From: Epiperipatus broadwayi
Taxonomy: Eukaryota; Onychophora; Udeonychophora; Euonychophora; Peripatidae
Direction: 5' to 3'
DNA: 64,000 nucleotides
Assembly (NCBI GenBank): GCA_028023455.1
Contig: JAQFVV010013307.1
Location: forward strand, 98,349-162,348
Positions within the stretch are counted from its first letter, which is position 1; each line of letters opens with the position of its first letter. Made by a program: the position numbers and the translations under genes. The notes under the pieces are model-generated. The model saw nothing but the letters and a program-made list of their open reading frames with translations. It did not search any database and was not told where the DNA came from. Positions 34,355 through 48,189 of this stretch are shown one piece after another.

Positions 34355-37300
34355 TTCTAACCTCCCCCCGCGCATCCTCACCCGCAAAATATATACTGTT
34401 TATTACGTATATATTTTGGGTTCTAGCTCAGTTAACATATAAATAAATGATATATTCAGCATTGATTAAAATGATTACTAGCTCTAATTTCTAAAATACA
34501 AATACGGTTCCATTTTAAAATGAATTAACAAATATTTACTATTTTCATGAGACATGGGGTGACAATACGGGGAACGAGATAGACTACATTGAGACATTAT
34601 CCACACGATACTACCTCAATGGCATAAGAACACTATCCCCTTTTTTTTACTATCCCAAATAACTAACTCATAGTATTCTTACGACTTTCTGAGCTCTATT
34701 CACTACGATTAAAATAATAATTATATCTTAATCTTCTTTATAACAAGAATCTAGCTCAATTAAATAAAATGAAGTAAAATAAAATAAAATCTCAGGTTCA
34801 TAAATTGTATTTTAACTGATTTAAAATTACGGTAGTAAAATATGAAAAGGGAATTTTATGCCATAATCTACTACACAGCAACTAACAATAATAAAAATAA
34901 TAATAACAATAATAATATAATATAATCTTATTTCTTCCTAAATGAAATAAATAAATACGTACGTGGTAGTATTTTAATAATCTGACAACAGAATACGTGT
35001 GGCAACATTAGCATATAATTTAATGTAATATTGTGGCAACCGACTTATGACTAATAAATAATATAAATTTATGATCTTTTAATTTTAACATACCAATAAA
35101 TTCTCAAAATTATTATAACACTTTTATGTTTACCTTTTGTGCAAAATCTATATGTCTGTTTCAATTATAAATGTATCGTGATTTCATGCATCCATGTGGA
35201 GAAATAACAACGCGGACACAAAACTTTAAAATAAATTTAAAACAAAGTTTATTAACAACATAAATAAATTAACAATATTTTTACACTATATACATTGGAT
35301 ATCCCTTACTCTCCTATCTCAACTTAGTTTATTAGTTTATAAAATGAAACCAAAATACTATTTATTTTTCCTAGTTAAATCTTATCTTTTTAACACTTAA
35401 GAAAATACAGTATTATTACTTGATTTATTATTATGGTTAGCTTGCTACAAAATGCATTTTTTTTATATGCTATCACAAACACTTTCTTCCCTAATATTAT
35501 TAAAATTATATATTTTTTTTTACAAAATTTACATTCGTAGTAAAAATTCTACAAAACAATAAAATTCTAGTTTTATATTGGTTGTATGGAATCTTACAAA
35601 GTCAAAACCTTATTCTACATTCGGTATTAGTTTTTTTATTGTTCATTATCCGATGTTTATTAATCCTAATATTCTCATTCAAGCCTTACTTCAGATGATA
35701 TAATTACAACTATTAACATACCATGCACAAGTATATGTTTATTATACCTTATTGAACTATTTTCTTAATAAATATGCAATACTTATTTTCTAAATATTAT
35801 TTTAACAAAAATTCATTCAAATTTTATTATCACTTTTAAATACTTGGTTTAGATTTCTTTTCAAAAAGAGCTTATATTCATTTCCGAATTAATTTTACAA
35901 TGTATTATATATTCTTTTCTCTTTATGATATTTTGACTTTCAATTTTAAAGTTACACAATTTTATACATTCCAGCAAATAAACTATTCTTACACAAACGA
36001 TAACATATCTTCAGTTCTATTTTATTCATTATTTCTTTGAAAATATCTTTCTGACCGATGCAGATTCACAAAATAAGGATAGCGAAGATAGATGCATAAG
36101 ATCAAAATATAACTAGAATATTACTCGTCATAAACCTTGACAATCATGGCACAGTGAATTAAAAGACACTATAGAGGAGTGAGCTTTACCTGTCTACCAA
36201 CCTCTATTATAGGAACGATGCTAAAGCTATTTCTTCAGCTTTATTATAACATCAAAAATTTAAAAATATGCAAAACACTGTCCAAACCATATGTGTTCAG
36301 TTATAGGGCTTAGTTAACTATACTGAAATCACACAAAACTAAATATGATCCAAATCCTTTATTTTCCTATTTAAAAAAAAAACAAAACATCATCTTGGTT
36401 TCCTCTCCACTAGTACTTCCAAGTCACTATCCGATCTTATTTCTCAAGATTTTTCTATACTGTACATCGACAAATACATATCTGCATTACTAACAATAAT
36501 AAAATTCATTTATTTTAACTATTCCACTGTTCTATAAGAAAATCTTTTTACTACTTTCCTCCGTATATTTAATCATATACAACTATTTAAATATCTGAAT
36601 ACTTTATCACATGAAAGTTCAAAAGAATCACACAATTGCTCTGTTAAATTATATTATTAATATACTTTAAATAAATTATTGCATGCATATTCCGAATTAC
36701 TCCTATCTCATTATATGTTAAAAATGTTGTATAAAATGTGTACATATAATTTAAACTTTCACACTTCATTCTTAATCAATAGATAATCTAAAAAAAATAC
36801 ATTATGCATTATAAATAAATATCAATATTACCAAATGATCTTTATCTTCTCGATCACGTTCCGTAGGCTTCACTATCCATTTGATTCTTGTAGATATAAG
36901 ACTCACATACATACACTTTATTTTTAAACAATATTTCTATAATTTTATCAAGCTATTATATTTAAATCTCAATATTACTAAATTTATGTTTATATGTTTT
37001 CCCTAATCTCACATAACATTTTATATTTAAAACAAATTAGTAAAAAATATTTAAACTATATTTACTGTACTTCTTCATCAAACTTTCTTGAAAACCGTTC
37101 ATATTAAAGCTAAAAAAAAATGTTTATTATTTCTTCTTCAGTCACTTCTTGTTCAATTTTAAGACAAAACAATTATTGCTCTGTTTAATAAATATTCATA
37201 GATGACAATCCTTGGTTTTTCATAATATTTAATACAATTATTAATTATGATATTAGTTAATCCCGTAAAGAAAACGTCTACATATTCTCTTCTAATATTT

Positions 37301-38936
37301 TCTGCTAAGATTTTCCCGCGCGACTTTTTATGATGCATCTTCTAGGTACTTTTATTTAAATATTCAGTAAATTTTTTCTGTATCCATGGATCCATTTTAT
37401 TAAGTATATTAGATTTATATTTTCCAATTTCTCTTAGAGAAAGTTTTTCTGTTCTTTTTTTTTTTTCATAAAAAAAAAATAATGACTCTTTCATATTATT
37501 ATTCGGTAAATTTTCCTTTCTTTTAAAGTTCTGGTAACTATATACTTTGTAATGTTTCCTTTAAAAAGGACAAACATTTTTTTTTTCTCATTATAACTTT
37601 TACATAATTCTTTATAATATACAGCATCTTAATTTTTTTTTCATAGAGAAGAATAAAAAAAAACTTTAGAGTAGCCTTATAAATTTGTGCGTCATAATTT
37701 TTTCCTGACGGCAAATAACTTCTCTTTTAAGTTTTCGTATAGCGTCCTAATTATATTCCTCTGAGTTACAATAATAAGTTTTTGGTTGAGCATAAATAAA
37801 GCTGTATCGAGGCACTTTACAAATATTTTTCCTTTAGCAATATTTTTAGGTATTTTTTCCTTTAGTACTTCCATTTTTACTGCAAGGTTTTGGCTAAACT
37901 TGAATAAAATCACTGGCAAGAAAACTTTTAAAAATTAGCCCTTCATGTAAAGGCAGTCAAAATATTATATGTTAAAAAAAACTTTTAAAATAAATACAAA
38001 ATTTTAAAATTATATCACTTTTCTAGCTTACAGTCTTATTCAGCTAAAAAATATGTTACTCCCTCCTTCACTTACACATTACTTTCTCCCGCTTTGTCTA
38101 ATTCTTATATTTTTGTCTGCTAAATTACCTCCATTGATTGGTTAATGACTTTTAGCGCAAACAAATTTACACATTTTAGTTTTATAATAGATTAAGCCCT
38201 TTAAAATAAAGAATTTATGACATCATGTCTTAAATATTATTTAGAATAGTATTATTAAATTCAATTATAGTTTTATCAAAATCATTTAAACTTTAAAATA
38301 ATTATTAAAACAATATTTAATATTTCAACTTTTACTTTACGGATCGATAGCAATTATATTTAGTTTCATAATTCACAAACTTTATTATTATTCTAACAAG
38401 TGTGTGTGTGAAGGTATATAATATACAGTCACATGATTACTAACTTTAACAGATGATTTTTTAATTTAAGTCTCGGTCTAAATTACCAAAACTGATATAT
38501 TTTATAAAAATTTGGAAAATAATTTAAAAATGTAGAACCAAATATAATTCTCACCATCCTAAAGTTTATTTTAAAATATACTCTATTAATTTTGACTATT
38601 AAATATAATTATAACACTACATATAGCATTTATTTAATTTATTAGTTTTAAAATATCATACTCGAATTATTAATATACTTTTAACTATTTATAGCTGTTT
38701 TATTTTATATGGCCAGTTTTTACAACCATAAGCAAGGATATAATTAAGCTTTATTTAACTGTTCCTTTTAAAATAATCCATTACACTTTTATATACCAGG
38801 TATTTTCAGCTTTAAATTGTACTATAAAATCTAATTATCCTACTATTATTTATATATCATACAAACATATCTTAAAATTTAAAATTTTTTAGCAATTGAC
38901 CATTCTACCCTATTATGACCTATAGATAAGGGCACA
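34355..38936 (+). mobile_element. unclassified repeat family, copy A (solo-LTR-like)
   Basis: This 4.6-kb non-coding block is an inverted homologue of 42,203-46,395. Matches include CTCAATGGCATAAGAA (34,615; reverse complement near 46,120), AATCTCAGGTTC near 34,790 against 45,990, and TTGATTGGTTAA near 38,135 against 43,140. The right end AGGGCACA abuts (AT)n, and the left end TCTAACCTCC follows (AT)n. The better preserved copy B has ends TGTCCCT...AGGGCACA in this orientation, so the ends are TG...CA like an LTR. A short minus-strand frame at 37,692-37,919 is not recognisable. The family could be a very large solo LTR, a LARD or an unrelated non-autonomous element. Confidence 0.6.
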
Positions 38937-40278
38937 ATATATATATATATATATATATTCTTTAATAAGATGATGCCCCTATTTGAAATATCTGATTAGA
39001 TTACATAGAACATAAGTTATTATTATAAAATGAACATGGACTAAATATGCAGATTTCACAATATTACATATAAAGATGTTAACACATTATTTTAAACCAA
39101 TAACAAAACTATAATTTATTATAAAATATTATAATTGTCAGACAAATATAATTTTTTTTTAATGAAACCATTTCTTCAATCTTTTTTAATTCACACACAA
39201 GATGAAACAAAAATAGTTATTTATAATGTTTCCAATTTATTTGCTTAAATTTAAATATTAATTTTTCACTTAAATCTTAAAATTTATTTTTCTTTTTTTT
39301 ATGATCAAGCACATTTGTCACAGAGAAAATTCCTGGTCTCTAATAATCCCTGAATATAACAACATATAGTCACCTACATATATCTAATATGAGATAATTT
39401 AAACCAAAACACCCTTTTTTACAATGCCAACCCTTGGGAGTAGGTCACTTGAGATCCAAATCCAATTTAACAATAAAACACACTTTAATTAAAAGAGATT
39501 GTTATTTGATTCCAATTCCTACTTACTATTAATCCTCTTTAAGTGATGTAATCTTTATGTCTGATCCCAAATTTATATAATAAAGCCATAAATAAATCCA
39601 TCATATAAATATAGGATGCAATAAACCATTTAACAGAGAAATAACAATTGAATGTATATAATAAGTTTTAACATACATAAAATTTAACTCATAGCAATCA
39701 AATGGACTTAATCTAATTTCAAAATAATCCTTTAACTTAAAATATCCTAATTATATTACATACAACTTTTTTAAGCACTTGTAGCTTTAACTATTTTACA
39801 AACATATACATTTGTTTTAAAATGAATGTTAAACCTTTGATTGTTTAGCTAACAATTTCACATTAAAGACAAGTTTGTTTTTTCAAAATTATAACCTATG
39901 TATATAGTAAGTAAAATATGGAGCGATTTTTTTTTTAAATCTCTTTTTTAAAACTTCAATTGCTTTATAATGCAACAATCTACTGATTTGATGTTTGAAG
40001 TAAATATTGTTTCTTCATTTTAATTAGAGATTTGCTTGAAAATAATATGTCAGGTTCACAAAAGATCAGGTTAGATTTGGAAGTTGGTAGTTGTTTCTTT
40101 TCTCTACTTGTTAATCATACCCGATGTTCTTTGAATGTTGATTAAAACAAAAATCCCAACTGCTTAACTTAAGAAAAATTGGCTTAATACAGGTTTGACT
40201 TCTTGTTTAACATCTCAATTTTATTTTTTTTACACATGTGATCCTGTTTTTCACAGGCTTTGATATTCTTAATATCTT

Positions 40279-40414
40279 TAATATCTTATTGTTTTTTTTG
40301 TTTTTTTTTAATTATATGTTAAAGCGTTGACCAGGAAACAAACCTGGACCAGCTGCTTGGAAGGTAGCTATGATAACTGCTAGGCCACAAATGCTTGACT
40401 AATATCTTATTGTT
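40279..40414 (-). mobile_element. tRNA-Gly(TCC)-derived retrocopy / short SINE with 15-bp TSD
   Basis: A tRNA-like body (40,323-40,395, minus) is followed on its 3' side by about 12 nt (TTAACATATAATT) and an A-rich tail. The whole is flanked by the perfect direct repeat TAATATCTTATTGTT (40,279-40,293 and 40,400-40,414). Tail plus target duplication is the signature of LINE-assisted retrotransposition. It is either a single retropseudogene or a member of a tRNA-derived SINE family. Confidence 0.85.
40323..40395 (-). pseudogene. tRNA-Gly(UCC) pseudogene
   Basis: On the minus strand the 73-nt body has an A-box-like TGGCCTAGCAGTTATCATAG, an anticodon arm GCTAC-CTTCCAA-GCAGC with anticodon TCC, and a perfect 5-bp T-stem CCAGG-TTTGTTT-CCTGG. 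The 3' side TCAACGCT corresponds to the CCAACGC acceptor strand of animal tRNA-Gly(UCC). The B box reads GGTTTGTTTCC instead of GGTTCGATTCC, and the acceptor and anticodon stems hold mismatches. It is therefore not a functional tRNA gene. Confidence 0.8.
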
Positions 40415-42202
40415 GTCACTGATTTTATAAAAATCACAAGAATTTGACAAATACTTATTGTTTAACTGATTGACTTTGCAAACGACTGAAATTGTTAAAT
40501 TGCCTAATGTTTTTGTTTTGTTTTTGAATTTCTTATCTAAACAGACTGAATCTTTTTAAATTTAATTATTTAAAATCTTTTTAACTGAATTGTTTTGCAA
40601 TACATTCTTTGATAAAACAAAGTTTTAATGTAATTCACTAGTTTTTCTTAAATTTAAATATTTTTTTACAAACCTAATACATTATTTAATATTATTTTAC
40701 AATATAACGTTTGTAAATAATATTTGTATAAATCGCATGTTGTTATTAAATTAGTAATAAATTGAAAGGTACCAGTCTTTCACATGCACTTAATGTTGTT
40801 TCTCAGACAGCCAATCAGGTGTTAAACAGCGATATAACATTTAATAATTTTAACATTTGAATATACATATTATTATTTTAATTTAATACCCTCTTTTTTT
40901 CACTTTTGAGCTGCCATGTTTAGCATCTTTGAATCTCTGAACTACATCACAACTTCACAACTCTGTAAAGACTTCATGACTGACAGTTAAATAAATAAGA
41001 CCATATTCATTTCAATATATATATATATTGCAATGAAGATTTTAATTTCATATATATATATATACCATAAAATATTATTTTAAAAAATCCAGATGCATAA
41101 AAAAAATTGAACAGATGTAAAATACTAAAAATACTGAAAAGTTGAAATACATTTTTCAAATTAAATTATTGTGGGAGAAGACTGAAGATAAATTAGTTAA
41201 TTGTTTAAAAATATAAAAATTTGAATGTGCAGATAAAATATAATCAATCCAAATAGATATTATTTAAAAACTTATCTTATTTGGACAAAACTGTTTACAA
41301 TAAATAAATTATTTTGTACACACATTCACAAAAATTAAAATCAATCAAAAATGTATAAATTAATAAGTCTAACTGCAGTGAACTGTTTGCTTTTTTAAAT
41401 TCAATAACATTATTTAATTTATTATCAATATTAAAATTAATCTTTAAATATGATTATACTGAATTTCTAAATAGAAGAAGAAAAGAAATCACTGAACAGG
41501 AGAAATAATTTTTTCAAAGTATTTTATATTTTCAAACAATTATTACATTGAATTGTTAAGTAAAATGCTGACCTACATTTCAACCAAAGAATTTTAAAAA
41601 ATACCAGTAAAAGTAAATTATTTATTTGATTTATTGTTTCAATTACTGCCCTAGAAATATCCTTGTACCATTATAAAAATAAACATATCTGAAAGTTTTG
41701 TATTATCTATGTAATATACAAAAATTATATATATAAATAAAATTATAATTAATAAAATTAATGCTTATTTAACTTTTAGCAGAGTTTGTTTTACATTGAA
41801 ATTTTAAAAAATTCATAAAACTAAAAAAATACTTTGTAATAAATTATTATTTCACTATTTTCAAAGCATTTTCTTTTAATTAACAAAATGTAACATTCCA
41901 TCTAAAAAACTCATGATACTTAATAAGAGACAGAGAGAGAAGTTATTGGAATACAATTACTGTCAAAATAAATGTCAGAAAACAGATTAATAATGAATAA
42001 TATTTTTGTAGTATAATTTTTACTGCACCATTCTCATGCAAGATAAGAACTGATTTCTATCCACTTTTAACATCTTATGACCAAAGGCATATGAAAAAGA
42101 TCTATGATCACCAAGATGCACACTTCATGCTGAACAAGCACTCATTAATTGGTCCAGATCACAATCTCTTACACATATCTTTATCATTTTTAGTATATAT
42201 AT

Positions 42203-45200
42203 TGTGCCCTTTTGTATGGGTCGCCATGAATTGTTGTGTCAATTTATTAAAAATTTTAAATTTAAGATATATTTAGCTATATGATGTTGATTTTATTATG
42301 ATAATCTTTCAAAAAGTTTAATTAAAGTAATCTATGAATATTTGATATGTGAAATTGTGCTAATGTTTGAGAGAGACGTTTCAATAAAAAGTGATAATAT
42401 TATATGGTTGGGAAAACTGGCCATGATTAATACTGCATTAATAAGTTTTGTAAATAAATGTTTAAAGCTAAAAGTTTAAAAAAGACAAGTTAAAATTAAA
42501 TGCATATATTTATTGTTGATAAAGATTAATATTTAATAAGTGAATGTAGATATTTTAATTATTAATAGTATATAATAGAAGATTAATATTTGATTTTAAT
42601 AATATCGAATTATTATTTTAAAGTTGTTATAATATATTATTTATTTTAAAAATATTTATTTTTAAAATTAAATTGTTAGTTTATTTTTAGATAATTACAA
42701 GCGTTTGTATCTGTGTTGTAGATCGGAAGATAGATACACATATGTACACACATGCTTGTAAGTTTTATAGTAAAGTTGCAAAACTGTTCTAAAATTCTAT
42801 TATAAAATTTATAAATATTATATTGGCTATCACGAGATAAAAATAAAGATAATTAATGTGAAATATTAAATCTGATTTTTAAAATACTGTTTAAAAAAAC
42901 GTAACGTATAAAAATAGACTTAGTTTGTTTAAAAAATAGTCTTATAAAAGTTAAAAGTGAAATAAAGTAAAAAATATATTTTAAAAAAATGTTTAATGGA
43001 TTTAAATAAATGATAAAGATCCATTTAAGAATTTAATAATGTAATAAATAATAAATATTAAATAAGTCATTATTTATTTTTAATTCTGTATTGTTGGTAG
43101 AATATGTAAATAGGCTAGCAAGGTGATTGTTTAATTTACCAATCAAGTGGGGAATGTATTCCGGTATAAAACCAAGGTTCAATTGTTCAGGGGGAATTAT
43201 GATTATGATTTTTTAAGGAAGGTGCTATTAGATATAGCTAAGTAAAATTATAGACGTCCGTAATCTTTTAAAATTATAAGAGAGTAGTTTTAAATATTTA
43301 TAAGTTTTACCATTAAATAGAGGCTAATTTATTTATAATTCCCTATGACGCTCTATCACTCAATTTACTATCAAATAATAGGAAAATATAAGGATAAAAG
43401 GTATTGGAGACTTTATACTAAAATATAAAAACTGGATTAATTAGGAGAATTACTAGTTGGACAAAAATAATATATTGGACATTATATGAATTTAAAAGTT
43501 GATTATAATTATTTTTATAAAAAATATTTTAAAGAAAGATAAATACTTCTATGAAGAAAGTATTTTTAAAATACAAATTTAAGTATATATCTTGGTAAAG
43601 ATATGGTAATTAATAATATTGCAGAAGTACTGCCTTATTAAGTCTTTGTTTAAAAGACTAGATTTCAATAGTTTTAAAGGCAAATAAATCGGAAATTTAA
43701 TTGGTAAAATACCTGTAAATAAAATATTATATAGTAAGCGGACGCTGGTCGTACAGAAGAATTTAGAAATTAATCTTACCTAAATATTGGTTAAAGAATG
43801 CAAATAAGTATACGGGATATCCAAGTCAATTTATAATAATTAAATAAGAACATTATAAACTATTGACTAATACTAGAAATAATAACTTTTAAATAATTTT
43901 TTTTTAAAGAAATGAATCCGGATCCTATAAACTATTTTAATTATTATTTGTTTCTTATGGTGGAACTTATTTTTTTTATTTTTAAAAAAAATTTTATTAT
44001 TTCAAAAACGTTTAAACACGGATGTACCGGAAAAAGAAGGATGTTGGTAAAAGTTTGGTAGGAAAAGAAAATTAGGGTGGAAAGAAGACAACGTTGGATT
44101 ATGTAACATATTTTTTTTTTCTTAACTAACATAGATATTTAATTATTTATTGATCTATTAAAGATAAGAGAGGTACATTTTTTTTAAAAAAAGTAACTAA
44201 ATATTAATATAACAATTAATTTCATAAAGTTTATTTTTATATAATTATACAACACGTAATATTTTAAAGAATAATTGTTGAGTATAAATGTGAAATTATT
44301 TTGTAAAACTGTAATCCTGGAGGACATCGTGTGGCGGATTATAAATTGGAGTATCATTTATGGTAAAAATTATATAATAGTAATAATTTGATGTATTTTG
44401 CTTTGTTTTCTTTAGATCAACCAAATATTATTTGATTGTGAATGAATGTATAAATATTTAAAGAATATACACGCATAATATTAGTAATAACAGTTTTATT
44501 TTAATATGCATACTTTAAATTTATGATATAAATTTATTATAACGTAATAAGAGAAATCCATAAATAATTATATGCTTTCGAATATTTAATTTTTGTTACA
44601 ATATTAGGAACTTGATTTATTATATTAGTATGAGTTATTGATATTACCTTCAGTTAGTAAGAGGTAAAATATCTATATTTTATTTTTTATTTTTTATTAG
44701 ATAAGTTAAATTAATTTTATATAGAAATTTATATTTTGTTTGAAGGGTTTATCGTATATCGATGATGAGGTATAAGATAGTTTGGATAGTCATTATTTTT
44801 TAAAAATTGGTAAGCTGTTACTGAAGTTAAATAAGGTCAAATGATATTTGTAGATAGAATTTTATTAGGAAGGAATAGGAATAACAAGTAGAGAAGAGTA
44901 GTAGTTTAAATAGAAAAGAACATAGAATTTATTTTAATATAATACTTTATAAATTTGAAATTGTTGAATAATTTTAAATATTATTTTAAGAAAAGAACAT
45001 ATATGTATTGCATATTTTGGTAAGACATACAGTATGGAATTACATCAGAATGAAGTAAATAATTATATAATCAATAAATGTCATTATATTATAAAGTTAT
45101 ATCAGTTTATACATTAATTGATATTTGATTAATGCTAATAGTAAATGTAATACATACTAATACATTATAATAGAAATAGCAATAATACTTAAGTGAAGTA

Positions 45201-46390
45201 GCATTTTTTAATTGTTAAAGTTTGTTTATTTTACATATGCTACATAAGTGATATTTTACATAAAAGTCTTCTTTTGTACTAACTAATGACAAATGATATC
45301 TATTAAGATTTAAGTTCATAAACTTAATTAAATGTTACTGATAAAACATTTAAGAAATGTATGGATTATCTATTTATGTTTATGGAAATAGTAACAGTGT
45401 AAAAATCTTGTATTATTATTTTTCTTATTTTTTTATTTTCTTTGGTTTCCACTTGTAATGTAAATAATGTACATAAGTTGTTTATTAAAGTTGATGTAAA
45501 TAAATTTGTTTAAGTTGTTTTAAAGTGTGTCGAATTCATTATTTTACACCACAGCTTTGACAACAGATAATTTGAATAAACATAATATTTGCACAATATG
45601 AATTATTATTATTATTTTAAAAGAAACACAGTATTTTCTTAATATAATTTATAGAAATTGATTAACATTAACATATAATATTATAATGGTCACAAGGTAA
45701 TTATAATGCACAATATAAGAGTATAATATTATTTATTGCCACATATTATTAAATTATAAGATTTTAGTATAATTTTTAAATTAAGATACTATATGAAAAT
45801 GAAAGACATGTAGATGATTCACTTATTTCCTTAATGATTAATAGTATAATAAAATAGATAAGATTAATTTATACACTAGAAATTATTATTGTTAGTTATT
45901 ATTATTATGATAAGTTAGGTGTAGTTAGGTTTGATATTAAATCCCTTATCATGCCTATCTGCAAGAAATATTATTACTTTAAAATAATTAAAGAACCTGA
46001 GATTATTTAATTATATTTCCTTAATAAAGATTGAGATTCATTTATTATTATTATTGAAGTTAGCTAATTTTTATAAAAGACATAAGAGTGCTGTAGATGT
46101 AGAATGAGATAATAAGAGGTAATAGATTCTTATGCCATTGAGATAGTGTCTTGGGAAGACATTAGCTCAATGAAATTCAATACCACTTGTAACTTCACTT
46201 CATAGTCTCATGATTTTAATAAATACTTATTTAATTAGTACTGATATTGAACTATATTAATTTTGGTAGTTATAATAATCTGATAAGATATAGTATTATA
46301 AAAATATATTAATGATAGTTATACTTTTTAGCCGAGCAAACGATTTAATTGGCTAGTCATATTTAAGTTATATTATATATCGGGAAGGAG

Positions 46391-46395
<5 letters not shown>
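42203..46395 (-). mobile_element. unclassified repeat family, copy B (solo-LTR-like)
   Basis: A 4.2-kb inverted homologue of copy A. On the minus strand it starts TGTCCCTCCTTCCCG (46,395) and ends AAAAGGGCACA (42,203), so the ends are TG...CA with an imperfect terminal inverted repeat. Both ends abut (AT)n; the run on the 46.4-kb side is nearly 90 bp. No protein-coding segment was seen on either strand. Divergence from A is considerable, with many indels, so the two inserted or duplicated long ago. Confidence 0.6.

Positions 46396-46482
<87 letters not shown>
46394..46482. repeat. long (AT)n microsatellite
   Basis: About 88 bp of uninterrupted AT dinucleotides at the outer end of copy B. Confidence 0.97.
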
Positions 46483-46483
<1 letters not shown>

Positions 46484-46569
46484 CGTTTGTCTGCCCTCAC
46501 AACTTCAATACAAATTGCTTAATGAAAGGATATTAATAATTTTTATTAAATAAACTGTAGTAATTTTCT

Positions 46570-46830
46570 ATCTATATATATACACTGACCAATGATAAAG
46601 ATATGTATAAGAGATTATAGTCTGGGCCAACTGATAAGTTCTGTTTCTGCATGAAATGTGAATCTTAGGGATCATAGATCTTTTTCATATCTTTGGTCAT
46701 ATATTTATGATTACATTCCCCCACAAGGTATTGAAAGTGGATAGAAACCAGTACCTACATTGTACGACAGTGATGTAGTGAAAATTATACTACAGAAATA
46801 TTATTTATTATTCGATAATGTCTAGTGTAA
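46570..46830 (-). repeat. inverted homologue of 41,960-42,200
   Basis: The reverse complement matches the plus strand around 42,040-42,180, sharing TCTATCCACTTT, GAAAAAGATCTATGATC and ACATATCTTTATCATT. It lies just outside copy B on the other side, so this sequence flanks the (AT)n junctions of the block at both ends in inverted orientation. Confidence 0.75.
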
Positions 46831-46959
46831 TGAATGATTAATAAAAATTATTAAAAACATATAGTATTTCAAAAGTATAAAAATATTGAAAGAGTGAATA
46901 AATATTTCCAATTAATAATTAATTGCATACATATAAATAATATTTTCCAGTCTTTACGC

Positions 46960-47051
46960 ATTATATATATATAAAATTATAAGAAGGCCACTTGTGTATA
47001 TATGTATTATATATATATAAAATTATAAGAAGGCCACTTGTGTATATATGT
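46960..47051. repeat. 46-bp tandem duplication
   Basis: Two essentially identical units containing AAGAAGGCCACTTGTG (46,981 and 47,027). Near-identity indicates a recent duplication. Confidence 0.92.
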
Positions 47052-48189
47052 ATAATCGCATAGTCATAATTATAGTATTTGTTTTCAATTCTAATTCAGG
47101 TCAAACAAACTTGAAAGAGTTTTCCAATTTCAAACCATTTATAATTTTTTTTTTATAATACCTAGATATCCATCAAACTTGTTTAGTTATTAGATATTCA
47201 GTTATTCTTAACTAAAAGATAAAGATATAAAATTCTGCATCATATATGCATATAATAAAATATATTTACTACATTGGAAAAAACTTTTAATAAATATAGA
47301 TATTATCTCTAATTTAATTTATCTGTTTTTTCAAATATAAATTTAATATTAACAAATTTTGGGAGATTGATCATTTTTTCTTCTGCAAGGTTTTTGGAAA
47401 TGTTCTTTGCTTTGAATATATTATTCAGTGACTGATTTAATTTTAATCTTTATATATATATAACTATGCATTTATTTTTATTTCTAAAAGCAGGTTATTT
47501 AACGACAAGGAAGAGAAAGTTTGAAAGAATACAAAAATAAAGAGTATATTATCAATATTTTAAAATTATTTTTTCCAAAAGACAAGAAAAAAAAATAATG
47601 AAAGATTTAAATATCTTAAATTTTCCCCAATTTTCAATCTCAGTAATGCTGACTCTAGAAGAACAGTTATTTAACACAGTAACGTTAATTTAAATATAAA
47701 ATTATAATTCTTCTAAAAAAAATCTATAAGTTGTAATTACATATTTTAATAAATATAAAATTACTTATAAAATAAGAATTTTTTTCCAATATTTTTATTT
47801 TTTTCTATGAAAATCAGTTATCAGTTTGTTTTATATGTGGTACTAAAAAAAAATAACAAATATAAAAAATATTTGAAATAGCACAATAATTTTTTTTTTT
47901 CAGATATAGCAGCTAGTTTGAGCCAATTGGTCAGACTTAAAAATAATATGTCTATAAAAAGATATGATAAACCTGATTATTTTAATAAGCTATAGAATAT
48001 GGATAATTTGTAAACTAATACATTTATTCTCTTCATAGTCCATTATCGTTTTTTCAGGATATTTTATATACAAATAAGTAACTTATTTCAATTTTATTAT
48101 GATGTAGAAAGTAAAAAAAATAAATAGGAAATTAGAAAGCTACTATAGCTAAGGTTCTCTTTTATCCATTTATATCAGTATGAATATGT

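Larger units (their letters stand above)
38937..42202. other. AT-rich spacer between repeat copies A and B
   Basis: It starts in an (AT)n run (38,937-38,959). Part of the right edge (about 41,960-42,200) is homologous, in inverted orientation, to 46,570-46,830, so the duplication between the two loci extends beyond the TG...CA ends. It contains the tRNA-Gly retrocopy. No host exon was recognised. Confidence 0.5.

Noticed and set aside
37692-37919. Minus-strand 75-codon Lys-rich frame
   Set aside because: It lies in repeat copy A, and no equivalent open frame is evident in copy B.
42091-42276. Plus-strand frame of 61 codons with a hydrophobic C-terminal half
   Set aside because: It overlaps sequence repeated in inverted form at 46,570-46,830 where the frame is not kept, so it is repeat DNA and not a gene.
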